64,000 bases of DNA from an uncultured Cellulomonas sp. (GTDB lineage Bacteria; Actinomycetota; Actinomycetes; Actinomycetales; Cellulomonadaceae). Positions 14,256 through 26,525 of the stretch are shown in pieces (positions within the stretch are counted from its first letter, which is position 1; every line of letters begins with the position of its first letter). The position numbers and the translations under genes were made by a program. The notes under the pieces are model-generated. The model worked only from the letters and a program-made list of their open reading frames with translations, was not told where the DNA came from and made no database searches. The stretch is taken from the NCBI RefSeq assembly GCF_947494015.1, contig NZ_CANLTL010000005.1:1-64000 (forward strand). The letters run 5' to 3'.

Positions 14256-14321
14256 CCGGGGGCGCCCGGCGCCGGTCAGACGCGCATCCCCTCGCCCCTC
14301 CACGACCTCTCAGGAGCCGCT

Positions 14322-15329
14322 GTGACGCACCCCGCCGACGGACCCGTCGTCGTCCTGCTGGACCACCACACGGTGGACGGCGCCCCCCGGCTGCGGCCCC
14401 CGGTGCTCGAGCTGCTGACGCTGGCCCGAGGGCTGGCCCGGCACACCGGCGCGCCGGTGCACGCGGTCGCGCTCGAGCCCGGGCTGGCCGCCGCCGCCGC
14501 GGACGAGGTCGGCCGGTACGGGGTCACGGTGGTGCACGACGTCACGGTCGGTGACGCGGACCGGCACCTGACCCCGGTGGCCGCCGAGGCGCTCGCGGCT
14601 GTCGCGTCCCGCGCGGGCGCCAGTGCGGTGCTCGCGACGTCGACGTTCGAGAACAAGGAGGCCGCCGCGCGGCTGGGGGTGCTGACCGGCGCCGGTGTGG
14701 TCAGCGACGCCACCGGGGTGACCCGCGAGGACGGGGAGGTCGTCGTCTCCAAGACCGTGTTCGCCGGCACCTGGACCACCCGCTGCGCCATCACCACGCC
14801 GCTGGCCGTGGTGCTGGTCAAGGCCAACGCGGTCCCGGCCGAGCCGGTCGACGCGCCCACGGAGCCGCGCACCGAGGGCCACGCGGTGACCGTGAGCGCC
14901 GGTGCGCGGCGGGCGACGCTGACCGGGCGCACCGAGCGGGCGGCGACCGGCCGACCCGAGCTCGCCGAGGCGCAGGCCGTGGTGGCCGGGGGACGTGGGA
15001 CCAACGGGGACTTCTCCGCGGTCGAGGAGCTCGCGGACGTGCTCGGCGCCGCGGTCGGTGCGACCCGGGTCGCCACCGACGAGGGCTGGATCGGCCACGA
15101 GGCGCAGATCGGCCAGACCGGGGTCACCATCTCCCCACAGCTCTACATCGGGGCGGGCATCTCCGGTGCGGTGCACCACCGCGGCGGGATGCAGGCGTCC
15201 GGCACGATCGTGGCCGTCAACTCCGACCCGGAGTCCCCGATCTTCGAGATCGCCGACTTCGGGGTCGTGGGGGACCTGTTCGACGTGCTGCCGCAGGCGG
15301 CGGCGGAGATCCGGCGGCTGCGCGGCTGA
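14322..15329 (+). CDS. etfA: Electron transfer flavoprotein, alpha subunit
   Basis: EtfA binds the redox-active FAD of the ETF heterodimer. The GTG start gives 335 residues. The N-terminal adenine-nucleotide-type domain begins VVVLLDHH. The C-terminal FAD domain carries the signature LYIGAGISGAVHHRGGMQ, followed by IVAVNSDPESPIFEIADFG and VGDLFDVLP. It is preceded by etfB in the usual order. No ETF dehydrogenase partner or ETF:quinone oxidoreductase is in the window. Confidence 0.95.
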   Translation: MTHPADGPVVVLLDHHTVDGAPRLRPPVLELLTLARGLARHTGAPVHAVALEPGLAAAAADEVGRYGVTVVHDVTVGDADRHLTPVAAEALAAVASRAGASAVLATSTFENKEAAARLGVLTGAGVVSDATGVTREDGEVVVSKTVFAGTWTTRCAITTPLAVVLVKANAVPAEPVDAPTEPRTEGHAVTVSAGARRATLTGRTERAATGRPELAEAQAVVAGGRGTNGDFSAVEELADVLGAAVGATRVATDEGWIGHEAQIGQTGVTISPQLYIGAGISGAVHHRGGMQASGTIVAVNSDPESPIFEIADFGVVGDLFDVLPQAAAEIRRLRG

Positions 15330-15337
15330 CGGCCACG

Positions 15338-15354
15338 GCGCCGGTCACCGGCGC
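15338..15354. terminator. Hairpin between convergent etfA and the kinase-fold gene
   Basis: A perfect inverted repeat (GCGCCGG at 15338-15344, CCGGCGC at 15348-15354) with a 3-nt loop occupies the 27-bp gap between two convergent stop codons. It could end transcription from both sides. No T-run is present. Confidence 0.5.
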
Positions 15355-15356
15355 TG

Positions 15357-16340
15357 TCAGCCGAGCGCGCGCAGCCAGCCGATCGTCGCCAGCGCCTGCG
15401 CGGCCTGGAACCGCCGCAGGTTCGGGATCCCGGGCGGGGCCGGCTGCAGCGCCCCGTGCGCGAAGTACCCGGCCAGCGCCGTCAGGACCGCCCGCAGCGC
15501 CTCGTCGTCGACGTCGGCGGCGACCCGCTGGGCGCGGAAGATCACGTCCGGGTCGCCGCCGCCCTGCATCGCGACGCTCGGCAGCATGAGTGCCAGGTCG
15601 AGCCACGCGGCGCCGACGCCGGCGTGCGGCCAGTCGACCAGCCAGCACGTCGCGTCGTCGAGGATGACGTTGTCCGCGCGCAGGTCGCCGTGCACGAGCG
15701 CGTCCCCCGCGGCGGCCCGCGCCCACCCGGCCTCACGCTCGACCAGCTCGTCCAGGTGCTCCAGCGCCCACGCGCCGGGCTCACCGGCCAGGCCGGCGGC
15801 CTGCCGGACGAGCTCGACGGGTCCGTCGGCGAGCCGGCGCCACCCGGTGAACTCCTCGGCGAGCGTCGCGGTCACCGGCTCGAGCGCGTGCGGCTCGACG
15901 GGGGCCGTCGTCGCCAGCGCGTCCAGGACCGCGAGCACCCGGACCAGGTCGTCCGGTCGCCACGGCAGCACGGGCGAGCGGCCGTGCACCGCCTCGAACG
16001 CCAGCACGACCCAGGTGCCGTCGTCGTCCGACCACAGCAGGCGCGGCGCCGGGACGTCGTCGGGCAGGGCCGGGGCGACGGCGATCTCGCGGCGGGCCAG
16101 CTCGGGGGAGTGCGGGTTCTGCTCGCTGGAGACCGCCTTGACGAAGACCTCCCGGCCGTCGCCCAGCTCGAGCACCGACGCGAACCCGGGGCTGAAGCCG
16201 CTGGTCGCGCCCGTCTCGGCGATGACCTCGGCGCCGGCCCGCTCCGCGATCCGGGCCCGCACCGGCCGCGGCAGGTCCTGCCAGCCGAGCCGGGACCCGG
16301 AGAAGGCGACGGGCGGCTCGGTCCGGTCCCAGGCGGTCAC
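15357..16340 (-). CDS. Aminoglycoside-phosphotransferase-fold kinase, substrate unknown
   Basis: A 327-residue protein of the APH/choline-kinase fold. The kinase catalytic loop is LVHGDLRADNVILDD and the metal-binding Asp is in CWLVDWPHAGVG, both in the C-terminal half. An ATP-site-like segment VFVKAVS lies near residue 70. Such proteins phosphorylate small hydroxylated molecules or are uncharacterised; nothing here points to antibiotic resistance. It is convergent with etfA and divergent from the cysteine desulfurase gene (69 bp between starts). The GTG start at 16340 is the best of several, because longer frames run antisense through the neighbouring gene. Confidence 0.82.
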   Translation of the reverse strand: MTAWDRTEPPVAFSGSRLGWQDLPRPVRARIAERAGAEVIAETGATSGFSPGFASVLELGDGREVFVKAVSSEQNPHSPELARREIAVAPALPDDVPAPRLLWSDDDGTWVVLAFEAVHGRSPVLPWRPDDLVRVLAVLDALATTAPVEPHALEPVTATLAEEFTGWRRLADGPVELVRQAAGLAGEPGAWALEHLDELVEREAGWARAAAGDALVHGDLRADNVILDDATCWLVDWPHAGVGAAWLDLALMLPSVAMQGGGDPDVIFRAQRVAADVDDEALRAVLTALAGYFAHGALQPAPPGIPNLRRFQAAQALATIGWLRALG

Positions 16341-16395
16341 CGGGCCATCCTGCCAGCCGGGCCCCCGGCGGGCGCGGGTGCGGGCGGTGGGTTCG

Positions 16396-16409
16396 TAGAC
16401 TGGGTCCTC
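16396..16409 (+). promoter_or_regulatory. -10-like box for a leaderless cysteine desulfurase operon
   Basis: TAGACT at 16396-16401 is followed 8 nt later by the GTG start at 16410, with no ribosome-binding site between. The same hexamer and spacing recur before gatC and ilvD in this window. Confidence 0.5.
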
Positions 16410-17666
16410 GTGACGGCCTACCTCGACCACGCCGCGACCACGCCGATGCTGCCCGCGGCCGTCGACGCGCTGACCGCCGAGCTCGGCCGGACCGGCAACG
16501 CGTCCTCGCTGCACTCGGCCGGCCGCGCGGCGCGCCGGGTCGTGGAGGAGTCGCGCGAGCAGCTCGCCGCCGCGCTCGGGGCGCACCCGAGCGAGGTCGT
16601 GCTCACCGCGGGCGGCACCGAGGCTGACAACCTCGCGGTCCAGGGCATCTACTGGGCGGCGACGGCGCGCGACCCCGCGCGGCGCCGGGTGCTCGTCTCC
16701 GCCGTCGAGCACCATGCCGTGCTGGACCCGGCCCGGTGGCTCGCCGCTCGGGCCGGCGCCGAGGTGGTGCTGCTGCCCGTCGACGCCGAGGGGCGGCTCG
16801 ACCTCGCCGCGCTCGAGGCCGAGCTGCGGGCGTCCGCGGGGACCGTCGCGCTGATCTCGGTGATGTGGGCCAACAACGAGGTGGGCACGGTCCAGCCGCT
16901 GCCGGACGTGGTCGCGTTGGCGGGCCGGTACGGCGTCCCGGTGCACGCCGACGCGGTGCAGGCGGTCGGGCAGCTGCCGGTCGACTTCGCCGCGTCCGGG
17001 CTGGACGCCATGACCGTCAGCGCGCACAAGATCGGCGGGCCGCTCGGTGCCGGCGCCCTGCTCGCCCGCCGCGGACTGGACCTGGTGCCGGTGCTGCACG
17101 GCGGTGGGCAGGAGCGCGGGGTGCGGTCCGGGACGCTCGACGGGCCGGCGGCGCGGTCCTTCGCGGTCGCCGCCGACGCCGCGGTGCGCGCGCAGCCGGC
17201 GACCGCGACCCGTCTGGCCGGGCTGCGCGACGACCTCGTCCGCCGGGTCCGGGCCGCGGTGCCCGGTGCGGTGCTGCGCGGGCCGGACCCCTCCGGCGCC
17301 TCCGGCGACCACGCCTCCGCGGGCGCCGGGCCTGGACGCCCGGCGGAGGGACGGCCCGGCCGGCTGCCCGGCAACGCCCACCTGACCTTCGCGGGATGCG
17401 AGGGCGACTCCCTGCTCGTCGGCCTGGACCTGGCGGGCGTGCAGTGCTCGACCGGCTCGGCGTGCCAGGCCGGCGTCCCGCAGGCGTCGCACGTGCTGCT
17501 GGCCATGGGTGTGGTCGAGGACGAGGCCCGCGGAGCGCTGCGGTTCTCGCTCGGCCGCACGTCCACCGCCGCCGACGTGGACGCTCTGCTGGCGGTGCTG
17601 CCGGACGCCGTCGCGCGGGCTCGCACGGCGGGGCTGGCCTCGGCGGCGCCGGGTGGTGCCCGATGA
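16410..17666 (+). CDS. Cysteine desulfurase (NifS/IscS family)
   Basis: A PLP enzyme that takes sulfur from cysteine as a persulfide for transfer to acceptors. It is 418 residues from the GTG at 16410. N-terminal [10 protein letters not shown], the PLP lysine in SAHKIGG (Lys207) and the catalytic cysteine in [10 protein letters not shown] (Cys352) are present. A Gly/Ala/Pro-rich stretch near residues 290-318 looks like a lineage-specific loop insertion. Its stop codon overlaps the start of mnmA (ATGA). The sulfur is therefore probably used for tRNA 2-thiouridine, though Fe-S cluster assembly cannot be excluded. It heads a four-gene overlapping cluster. Confidence 0.92.
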   Translation: MTAYLDHAATTPMLPAAVDALTAELGRTGNASSLHSAGRAARRVVEESREQLAAALGAHPSEVVLTAGGTEADNLAVQGIYWAATARDPARRRVLVSAVEHHAVLDPARWLAARAGAEVVLLPVDAEGRLDLAALEAELRASAGTVALISVMWANNEVGTVQPLPDVVALAGRYGVPVHADAVQAVGQLPVDFAASGLDAMTVSAHKIGGPLGAGALLARRGLDLVPVLHGGGQERGVRSGTLDGPAARSFAVAADAAVRAQPATATRLAGLRDDLVRRVRAAVPGAVLRGPDPSGASGDHASAGAGPGRPAEGRPGRLPGNAHLTFAGCEGDSLLVGLDLAGVQCSTGSACQAGVPQASHVLLAMGVVEDEARGALRFSLGRTSTAADVDALLAVLPDAVARARTAGLASAAPGGAR

Positions 17667-18799
17667 GAGTGCTCGCCGCGCTGTCCGGCGGGGTCGACTC
17701 CGCGGTCGCCGCCGCGCGCGCCGTCGACGCCGGCCACGACGTCGTCGGCGTGCACATGGCGCTGTCGCGCAGCCGCGACCAGTTCCGCACCGGCTCGCGC
17801 GGGTGCTGCTCGATCGAGGACGCCGGCGACGCGCGGCGGGCCGCCGACGTGCTGGGGATCCCGTACTACGTGTGGGACCTGTCCGAGCGGTTCGAGGAGA
17901 CCGTCGTGGCCGACTTCCTCGCCGAGTACGCCGCCGGTCGCACGCCCAACCCGTGCGTGCGCTGCAACGAGCACATCAAGTTCGAGGCGCTGCTGGACAA
18001 GGCCGTCGCCCTGGGGTTCGACGCCGTGTGCACCGGCCACTACGCACGCATCGCGGTGCGCGACGGCGCCGACCCCGCGCACTCGGCCGGCACCGCCGAC
18101 GTGCGCGAGCTGCACCGGGCCGCGGACCCCGCCAAGGACCAGTCCTACGTGCTCGCCGTGATGGGACCCGAGCGGCTGGCCCGGTCGATGTTCCCGCTCG
18201 GGGACGCCCCGTCCAAGGCGCACGTCCGCGAGGAGGCCGCGGCGCGCGGGTTGAGCGTCTCCGCGAAGCCGGACTCCTACGACATCTGCTTCGTGGCCGA
18301 CGGCGACACCCAGGGGTTCCTGCGCGAGCGGCTCGGGGCCCGGCCGGGCGACGTCGTGGACACCGAGGGTCGGGTGGTCGGCGCGCACGACGGCGCCTAC
18401 GCGTACACGGTCGGTCAGCGCAAGGGCCTGCAGATCGGGCGGCCGGCGCCGGACGGCAGGCCCCGGTACGTGCTGGAGGTCCAGCCGGTGACCAACCGCG
18501 TCGTGGTGGGCCCCGCGGGCGCGCTCGCGGTCGCGGCCGTGCGCGGCACGGGGGCGGTGTGGCTGGCGCCGGACGTCGTCGGCGACGACGACGGCGACGG
18601 CGACTGGTTCGGGTGCGCGGCGCAGGTGCGCGCGCACGGCGACCCGGTGGCGGCTCGCGCCCGCCGGACCTCCGGCGGGGGCGTCCGGATCGAGGTCGAC
18701 GGCGACCTGCGTGGCGTCGCGCCCGGTCAGTCGGTGGTGCTGTACGACGGGACCCGGGTGCTGGGTCAGGCGACGGTCGAGGGGACGGAACGGGCATGA
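17663..18799 (+). CDS. mnmA: tRNA-specific 2-thiouridylase MnmA
   Basis: MnmA activates U34 of tRNA(Lys, Glu, Gln) by adenylation and inserts sulfur to give 2-thiouridine. The 378 residues have the PP-loop [12 protein letters not shown] at residues 5-16, the first catalytic Cys in [15 protein letters not shown] (near residue 97) and the second in [15 protein letters not shown] (near residue 208). [12 protein letters not shown] opens the C-terminal domain. The ATG overlaps the desulfurase stop (ATGA), consistent with coupled sulfur delivery. The next gene overlaps in the same way. Confidence 0.96.
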   Translation: MRVLAALSGGVDSAVAAARAVDAGHDVVGVHMALSRSRDQFRTGSRGCCSIEDAGDARRAADVLGIPYYVWDLSERFEETVVADFLAEYAAGRTPNPCVRCNEHIKFEALLDKAVALGFDAVCTGHYARIAVRDGADPAHSAGTADVRELHRAADPAKDQSYVLAVMGPERLARSMFPLGDAPSKAHVREEAAARGLSVSAKPDSYDICFVADGDTQGFLRERLGARPGDVVDTEGRVVGAHDGAYAYTVGQRKGLQIGRPAPDGRPRYVLEVQPVTNRVVVGPAGALAVAAVRGTGAVWLAPDVVGDDDGDGDWFGCAAQVRAHGDPVAARARRTSGGGVRIEVDGDLRGVAPGQSVVLYDGTRVLGQATVEGTERA

Positions 18800-19401
18800 G
18801 CGACGCAGGGGCCGGTGGGCCGGGGGTCGTCGTCGTGCACGACTGGTACGGGCTCGGCCCGCATGTCGCGGAGTACGCCGACGAGCTCACCACGGCCGGG
18901 TTCACGGTCGAGACCGTCGACCTGTACGGCGGGTCCCGGACCACCGACCCGGCGCGCGCGGAGGAGCTCGCGGACGCCCTCGACGGCGAGCAGGCGGTCG
19001 CGCTCGTCGCCGCCGCGATCGGCCGGCTGCGCGCCGGCGGGGCGCCCGCGGTCGGCGCCGTCGGGTTCTCCCTCGGTGGCAACCTCGTGCTGCGCGCCGC
19101 CCGCGAGGGGGACGTCGACGCCGTCGTCGCCTACTACGCGGCCCGGTCGGCCGACGACGCCGCCACCACGACCTGCCCCGTGCAGCTGCACCTGGCCGAG
19201 ACCGACGAGCTCGAGGACCCCGAGTACATCGCCGCCTACGTCGCGGCGCTCGAGGCCGCCGGCACGCCGGTCGACACCTTCACCTACCCCGGCACCGGCC
19301 ACTCGTTCGCGAACGGGGACGTCGCGCTCGCCGACCCGGCGGCCGCCGACGTCGCCCGCTCGCGCACCATCGGGTTCCTGCGCGCCCGGCTCAGCCGGTG
19401 A
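18796..19401 (+). CDS. Dienelactone-hydrolase-like alpha/beta hydrolase
   Basis: A 201-residue alpha/beta-hydrolase resembling dienelactone hydrolase. It starts [21 protein letters not shown], has the nucleophile elbow GFSLGGN near residue 95 and the catalytic His in [10 protein letters not shown] near residue 170. Classical dienelactone hydrolases have Cys in the elbow (GxCxGG); this one has Ser. It is translationally coupled on both sides, with ATGA to mnmA and GTGA to the MetE-like gene. The substrate is unknown. Its place in a tRNA-thiolation and methionine-type cluster gives no clear role. Confidence 0.8.
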   Translation: MSDAGAGGPGVVVVHDWYGLGPHVAEYADELTTAGFTVETVDLYGGSRTTDPARAEELADALDGEQAVALVAAAIGRLRAGGAPAVGAVGFSLGGNLVLRAAREGDVDAVVAYYAARSADDAATTTCPVQLHLAETDELEDPEYIAAYVAALEAAGTPVDTFTYPGTGHSFANGDVALADPAAADVARSRTIGFLRARLSR

Positions 19402-20411
19402 CCGGGGTCTCCGGGCTCGGCCCGTGGCCCGGGGCGGACCTCGTCGAGGCGCAGTCCGTGGTGGTCGGGGACCTGACGGACGTCCCCGACGGCCTGACCG
19501 GGCTGCCGTTCCGCGTCGAGCCGGTCGCGCCCCGCGACGGCGTCGACGCCACGGCCCGCACCGCCGGGCTGCTCGTCGACCTGCCGGTCGAGCTCGGCGT
19601 GCACGGCTGGAAGCTCGCCGACCACCCCGGCCAGGACCTCGCCCGGGTCCGCTCGCTGGCCGGTGAGGGGCTCGACGCGCTCGCGGTCGCGGCGCTCGGC
19701 TACACCGGGCCGCTCGCCGTCCCGGTCCGGGGCCCGCTCACGCTGGCGGCCTCGCTCTACCTCGCGCGCGGTGACCGGGCACTCGCGGACGCCGGTGCGG
19801 TGCGGGAGCTCACCGAGTCGCTCGCCGCGGGGCTGGCCGAGGAGCTGGCCCGGCTGCGGGTCGCGGTCCCGGGCGTGCAGCCGGTGGTGCTGCTGCACGA
19901 GCCGATGCTCGCGGCGGTGCTGGTCGGCGCGGTGCCGACCTTCTCCGGCTACTCGGCCATCCGCCCGGTGCCCGGGCCGGACGTCGCCGAGCGGCTGCGC
20001 ACGGTGGCCGACGCCGTCCGGGACGCGGGGGCGTCCGAGGTCGTGGTGCACCTCGGGGACGCCTGGGCGGCCCTGCCGGCGGTCGCGCGGTCGGGTGCGG
20101 ACGGCGTCGGCCTCGGGGTGGGCACCCTCGACGAGCGTGCCTGGGAGCGCGTCGCGGAGGCCGTCGAAGGCGGCCTGCGGGTGTGGGCCGCGCTGCCGCC
20201 GGTCGCGTCCTCGCAGTGCGCCGGCCCGGACGTGCGCGGGCAGGCCGAGACCCTGCTGCGCCCCTGGGCCCGGGTAGGACTGCCGGTGTCGAGGCTCGAC
20301 GACGTCGTGCTGGTGCCGGCCGGGACGGCGCCCACCCCGGACGGGGCCCGCCGGTCGCTCGCCGACGTCGTCCGCGCGGCCGAGGTGGTCGCCGAGCGTG
20401 CGGCCGGCTGA
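19398..20411 (+). CDS. MetE-like protein (cobalamin-independent methionine synthase fold)
   Basis: A 337-residue protein resembling the C-terminal catalytic barrel of cobalamin-independent methionine synthase. VRGPLTLAASLYLARG near residue 110, PVVLLHEPML near residue 155 and VVVHLGDAW near residue 213 fit the barrel strands. True MetE is over 700 residues and has an N-terminal substrate domain that is absent here. The protein may be a single-domain methyltransferase or a divergent MetE relative. I do not see the full His/Cys zinc triad, so methionine synthesis is not shown. The start overlaps the upstream stop (GTGA) and ligA follows 99 bp later. Confidence 0.72.
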   Translation: MTGVSGLGPWPGADLVEAQSVVVGDLTDVPDGLTGLPFRVEPVAPRDGVDATARTAGLLVDLPVELGVHGWKLADHPGQDLARVRSLAGEGLDALAVAALGYTGPLAVPVRGPLTLAASLYLARGDRALADAGAVRELTESLAAGLAEELARLRVAVPGVQPVVLLHEPMLAAVLVGAVPTFSGYSAIRPVPGPDVAERLRTVADAVRDAGASEVVVHLGDAWAALPAVARSGADGVGLGVGTLDERAWERVAEAVEGGLRVWAALPPVASSQCAGPDVRGQAETLLRPWARVGLPVSRLDDVVLVPAGTAPTPDGARRSLADVVRAAEVVAERAAG

Positions 20412-20435
20412 CCGGGTGACGGCGTACCCGGCTGA

Positions 20436-22739
<2,304 letters not shown>

Positions 22740-22832
22740 CGGCCTCGGCCCGCCCCGCGTCGTCCGGGTGCCGCTCGCACCGGTGGCCGGACGGCGCGAT
22801 CATGGAGCACTCGACGACCACGGGGGGCACCG

Positions 22833-24098
22833 ATGCCTGACCTGCTGATCCGCGTCGCCACGGACGACGACGTCGCCGCGGCCGGTGCGCTGACCGCGCA
22901 GGCGTACGGCGCCGACGGCCTCGTCCAGGACGGCGACGACTACGTCGAGGAGCTGGTCGACGCCGTGCGCCGCGCCCGCGAGGCGACGCTGCTCGTCGCG
23001 ACGACGCCCACCGACGGCACCGCCGACGTGGACGGCGACGCCGACGACGGCGTCCCCACGCTGGCCGGCACGATCACGATCGCGCCGGCCGGGACGTCCT
23101 ACGCGGAGATCGCCGAGCCGGGTGAGGTCGAGCTGCGGATGCTGGCCGTGGCGCCGCACGCCCGCCGCCGCGGGGTCGCCGAGGCGCTCATGCGGGCGGC
23201 GATGCGCGAGGCGGTGACCCTGCGGGCGCAACGGGTCGTGCTGTCCTCGCTGGAGGAGATGGCGGCGGCGCACCGGCTCTACGACCGCCTGTCCTTCGAC
23301 CGGGCCCCCGACCGCGACTGGCACCACGAGGACATCGCGCTGCGCGTGTACACCTGGGAGGTGCCGGCTGGCCCCGGTGCCCGGGCCGAGGCCGCCGCCT
23401 GGCCGCCGATCGAGACCCACGACGTGGACGGCTGGCGGGTCGGGCTGTCCGGCGGGTTCACCCGCCGGGCCAACAGCGTGCTGGCCCTGGTCGCACCCAC
23501 CGACCTGCCGGCCGCGCTGGCCGAGGTGGAGCGCCTGTACGGGGCCGCCCACCAGCCCCCCGTGTTCCGGGTGTGCGGGCAGAGCGAGCCCGAGGACCTG
23601 GACCGGCTGCTCGACGAGCGCGGGTACCGGCAGGTCGCCCCGACGCTGGTCATGGTGCGCACCGGTCTCGACGGCGTCGCCGCGCCGTTCGAGTCCCCGG
23701 GGCTCCAGTGCACCGTGAGCCGGACGCCCGACGAGGACTGGCTGGCCCGGTGGCTCGACGTGAAGTCCGCCGCTCCGGTGGACCACGCACTGGCCGGTCG
23801 GCTCGTGGGCGGCGCGGACGCGCTGTACCTCACCGCACGCGACAGCTACGGACCGGTCGGGGTGGTCCGGGCCGCCCTCGTCGACGACTGGGCGGCGCTC
23901 GCCTGCCTCGCGGTCGACGCGCGGGCCCGTCGCCGGGGCATCGGCCGGGCGCTGACCCGCGCCGCCCTGCACGCCGCGTCCGAGCTGGGCGCCCGCCGGG
24001 CCTTCCTCCAGGTGGAGGAGTCCAACGATGCGGCGATCCAGATGTACGCGTCCCTCGGGTTCACCCCGGCGGAGCGGTACCACTACCGCCAGCGGTGA
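22833..24098 (+). CDS. Tandem GNAT N-acetyltransferase
   Basis: A 421-residue protein with two GNAT domains. The first (about 5-175) has the acetyl-CoA loop VAPHARRRGVAEALM. The second (about 190-421) has AVDARARRRGIGRALTRAAL and ends in FLQVEESNDAAIQMYASLGF. Between them is DVDGWRVGLSGGFTRRANSV, a segment typical of a mycobacterial Rv0428c-like acetyltransferase family. Mycothiol synthase is also a double GNAT, but the linker segment fits the Rv0428c-like group better. The substrate is unknown. It stands alone between ligA and a conserved small gene. Confidence 0.85.
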   Translation: MPDLLIRVATDDDVAAAGALTAQAYGADGLVQDGDDYVEELVDAVRRAREATLLVATTPTDGTADVDGDADDGVPTLAGTITIAPAGTSYAEIAEPGEVELRMLAVAPHARRRGVAEALMRAAMREAVTLRAQRVVLSSLEEMAAAHRLYDRLSFDRAPDRDWHHEDIALRVYTWEVPAGPGARAEAAAWPPIETHDVDGWRVGLSGGFTRRANSVLALVAPTDLPAALAEVERLYGAAHQPPVFRVCGQSEPEDLDRLLDERGYRQVAPTLVMVRTGLDGVAAPFESPGLQCTVSRTPDEDWLARWLDVKSAAPVDHALAGRLVGGADALYLTARDSYGPVGVVRAALVDDWAALACLAVDARARRRGIGRALTRAALHAASELGARRAFLQVEESNDAAIQMYASLGFTPAERYHYRQR

Positions 24099-24127
24099 CG
24101 CGGTGCGCGCCCCCGCACGCGGCGGCT

Positions 24128-24139
24128 GATACTGGGTGG
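24128..24139 (+). promoter_or_regulatory. -10-like box before the 142-residue gene
   Basis: GATACT at 24128-24133 is followed after 6 nt by ATG at 24140. No ribosome-binding site lies between, consistent with a leaderless mRNA. Confidence 0.35.
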
Positions 24140-24568
24140 ATGATCAGCATCGAGCTCGCCGAGCAGCTGCGGGACGCCGGCGTCGTGTGGCGCCCGTGCA
24201 CGGGCGACCAGTTCACGATCCTGCAGCCGGACATGACCGGCGACGTCTTCACGATCAGCGACATGATGATCGAGGCGCACGAGTTCTCCACCGGGACGGT
24301 GCTCGGCTTCAACGGCACCACGGAGTGGGCGTTGGACTCGGTGGCGCAGGACGACGCCCTGTGGCTGCCCCGTGAGGACCAGCTCCGCGAGATGCTGGGC
24401 GGCACGTTCCTCAGCCTGCAGGCACGGTCGCCGGAGGGTTTCACGGTGCTCATCCGGCCGCCCGGAGCGGACGAGGCGGTGGCGTTCGGCGCCGACTCCG
24501 CCGTGGACACCTATGCGCTCGCGGTGCTCGCCCTGGTCGACCTGGCCCTGGACCCCACCTCCGCGTGA
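24140..24568 (+). CDS. Conserved actinobacterial protein of unknown function
   Basis: A 142-residue acidic, soluble protein without a signal peptide or membrane segment. It starts MISIELAEQLRDAGVVWRP and has the characteristic stretch GFNGTTEWALDSV in the middle, then LWLPREDQLREMLG. I recall relatives in other actinobacteria labelled as CpaE-like pilus proteins, but no ATPase motif or pilus gene is present here. I would not assign that role. It lies 41 bp after the GNAT gene and 143 bp before gatC. The gap after it (24569-24711) holds short GC-rich direct repeats and the gatC promoter. Confidence 0.8.
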   Translation: MISIELAEQLRDAGVVWRPCTGDQFTILQPDMTGDVFTISDMMIEAHEFSTGTVLGFNGTTEWALDSVAQDDALWLPREDQLREMLGGTFLSLQARSPEGFTVLIRPPGADEAVAFGADSAVDTYALAVLALVDLALDPTSA

Positions 24569-24698
24569 GCCGGGCTCGGGGCGCGACCGGTCCCGCCCCG
24601 AGCACACCCCGGCCGGGCCGCCGAGCGCACCCCGGCCCGGCCGCCGAGCGCCCCAGGCCCGGTGGCCGCCCGTCGACGGGCCTGTGGGCGCCCACCAC

Positions 24699-24711
24699 TA
24701 GACTCGCCCCC
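24699..24711 (+). promoter_or_regulatory. -10 box for leaderless gatCAB transcript
   Basis: TAGACT at 24699-24704 is followed after 7 nt by ATG at 24712, with no Shine-Dalgarno sequence. A TCGACG at 24673-24678 could be a poor -35 box, but its 20-nt spacing is long. Confidence 0.55.
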
Positions 24712-25007
24712 ATGTCCACCATCTCCCGCGACGAGGTCGCGCGCGTGGCCGGGCTGGCCCGGATCGACCTGACGTCCGACGAGCTCGACCGCCTCGCCGG
24801 CGAGCTCGACGTGATCGTCGACGCGGTCGCCCGGGTCGGCGAGGTCGCCACGCCCGACGTCCCGGCCACCAGCCACCCGCTGCCGATGACCAACGTCTTC
24901 CGCGAGGACGTCCCCGAGCCGTCGCTCGTGGTCGACGAGATCCTCGCCGCCGCGCCCGCCGCCGAGGGCGGCCGGTTCGTCGTCCCGCAGATCCTCGAGG
25001 AGGACTG

Positions 25008-25008
<1 letters not shown>
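24712..25008 (+). CDS. gatC: Asp-tRNA(Asn)/Glu-tRNA(Gln) amidotransferase subunit C
   Basis: GatC is the small scaffold subunit of the GatCAB amidotransferase, which converts mischarged Glu-tRNA(Gln) and Asp-tRNA(Asn) to the correct aminoacyl-tRNAs. The 98 residues show the family pattern: [21 protein letters not shown] at the start, then [15 protein letters not shown] near residue 57 and the C-terminal FVVPQIL. Its stop codon overlaps the gatA start (TGATG), and gatB follows by ATGA overlap, so the three genes form one operon. Confidence 0.96.

Positions 25009-26521
<1,513 letters not shown>

Positions 26522-26525
<4 letters not shown>

Noticed and set aside
15357-16340. Aminoglycoside resistance gene
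   Set aside because: The kinase loop only shows the APH fold. Sequence context is housekeeping and nothing indicates drug specificity.
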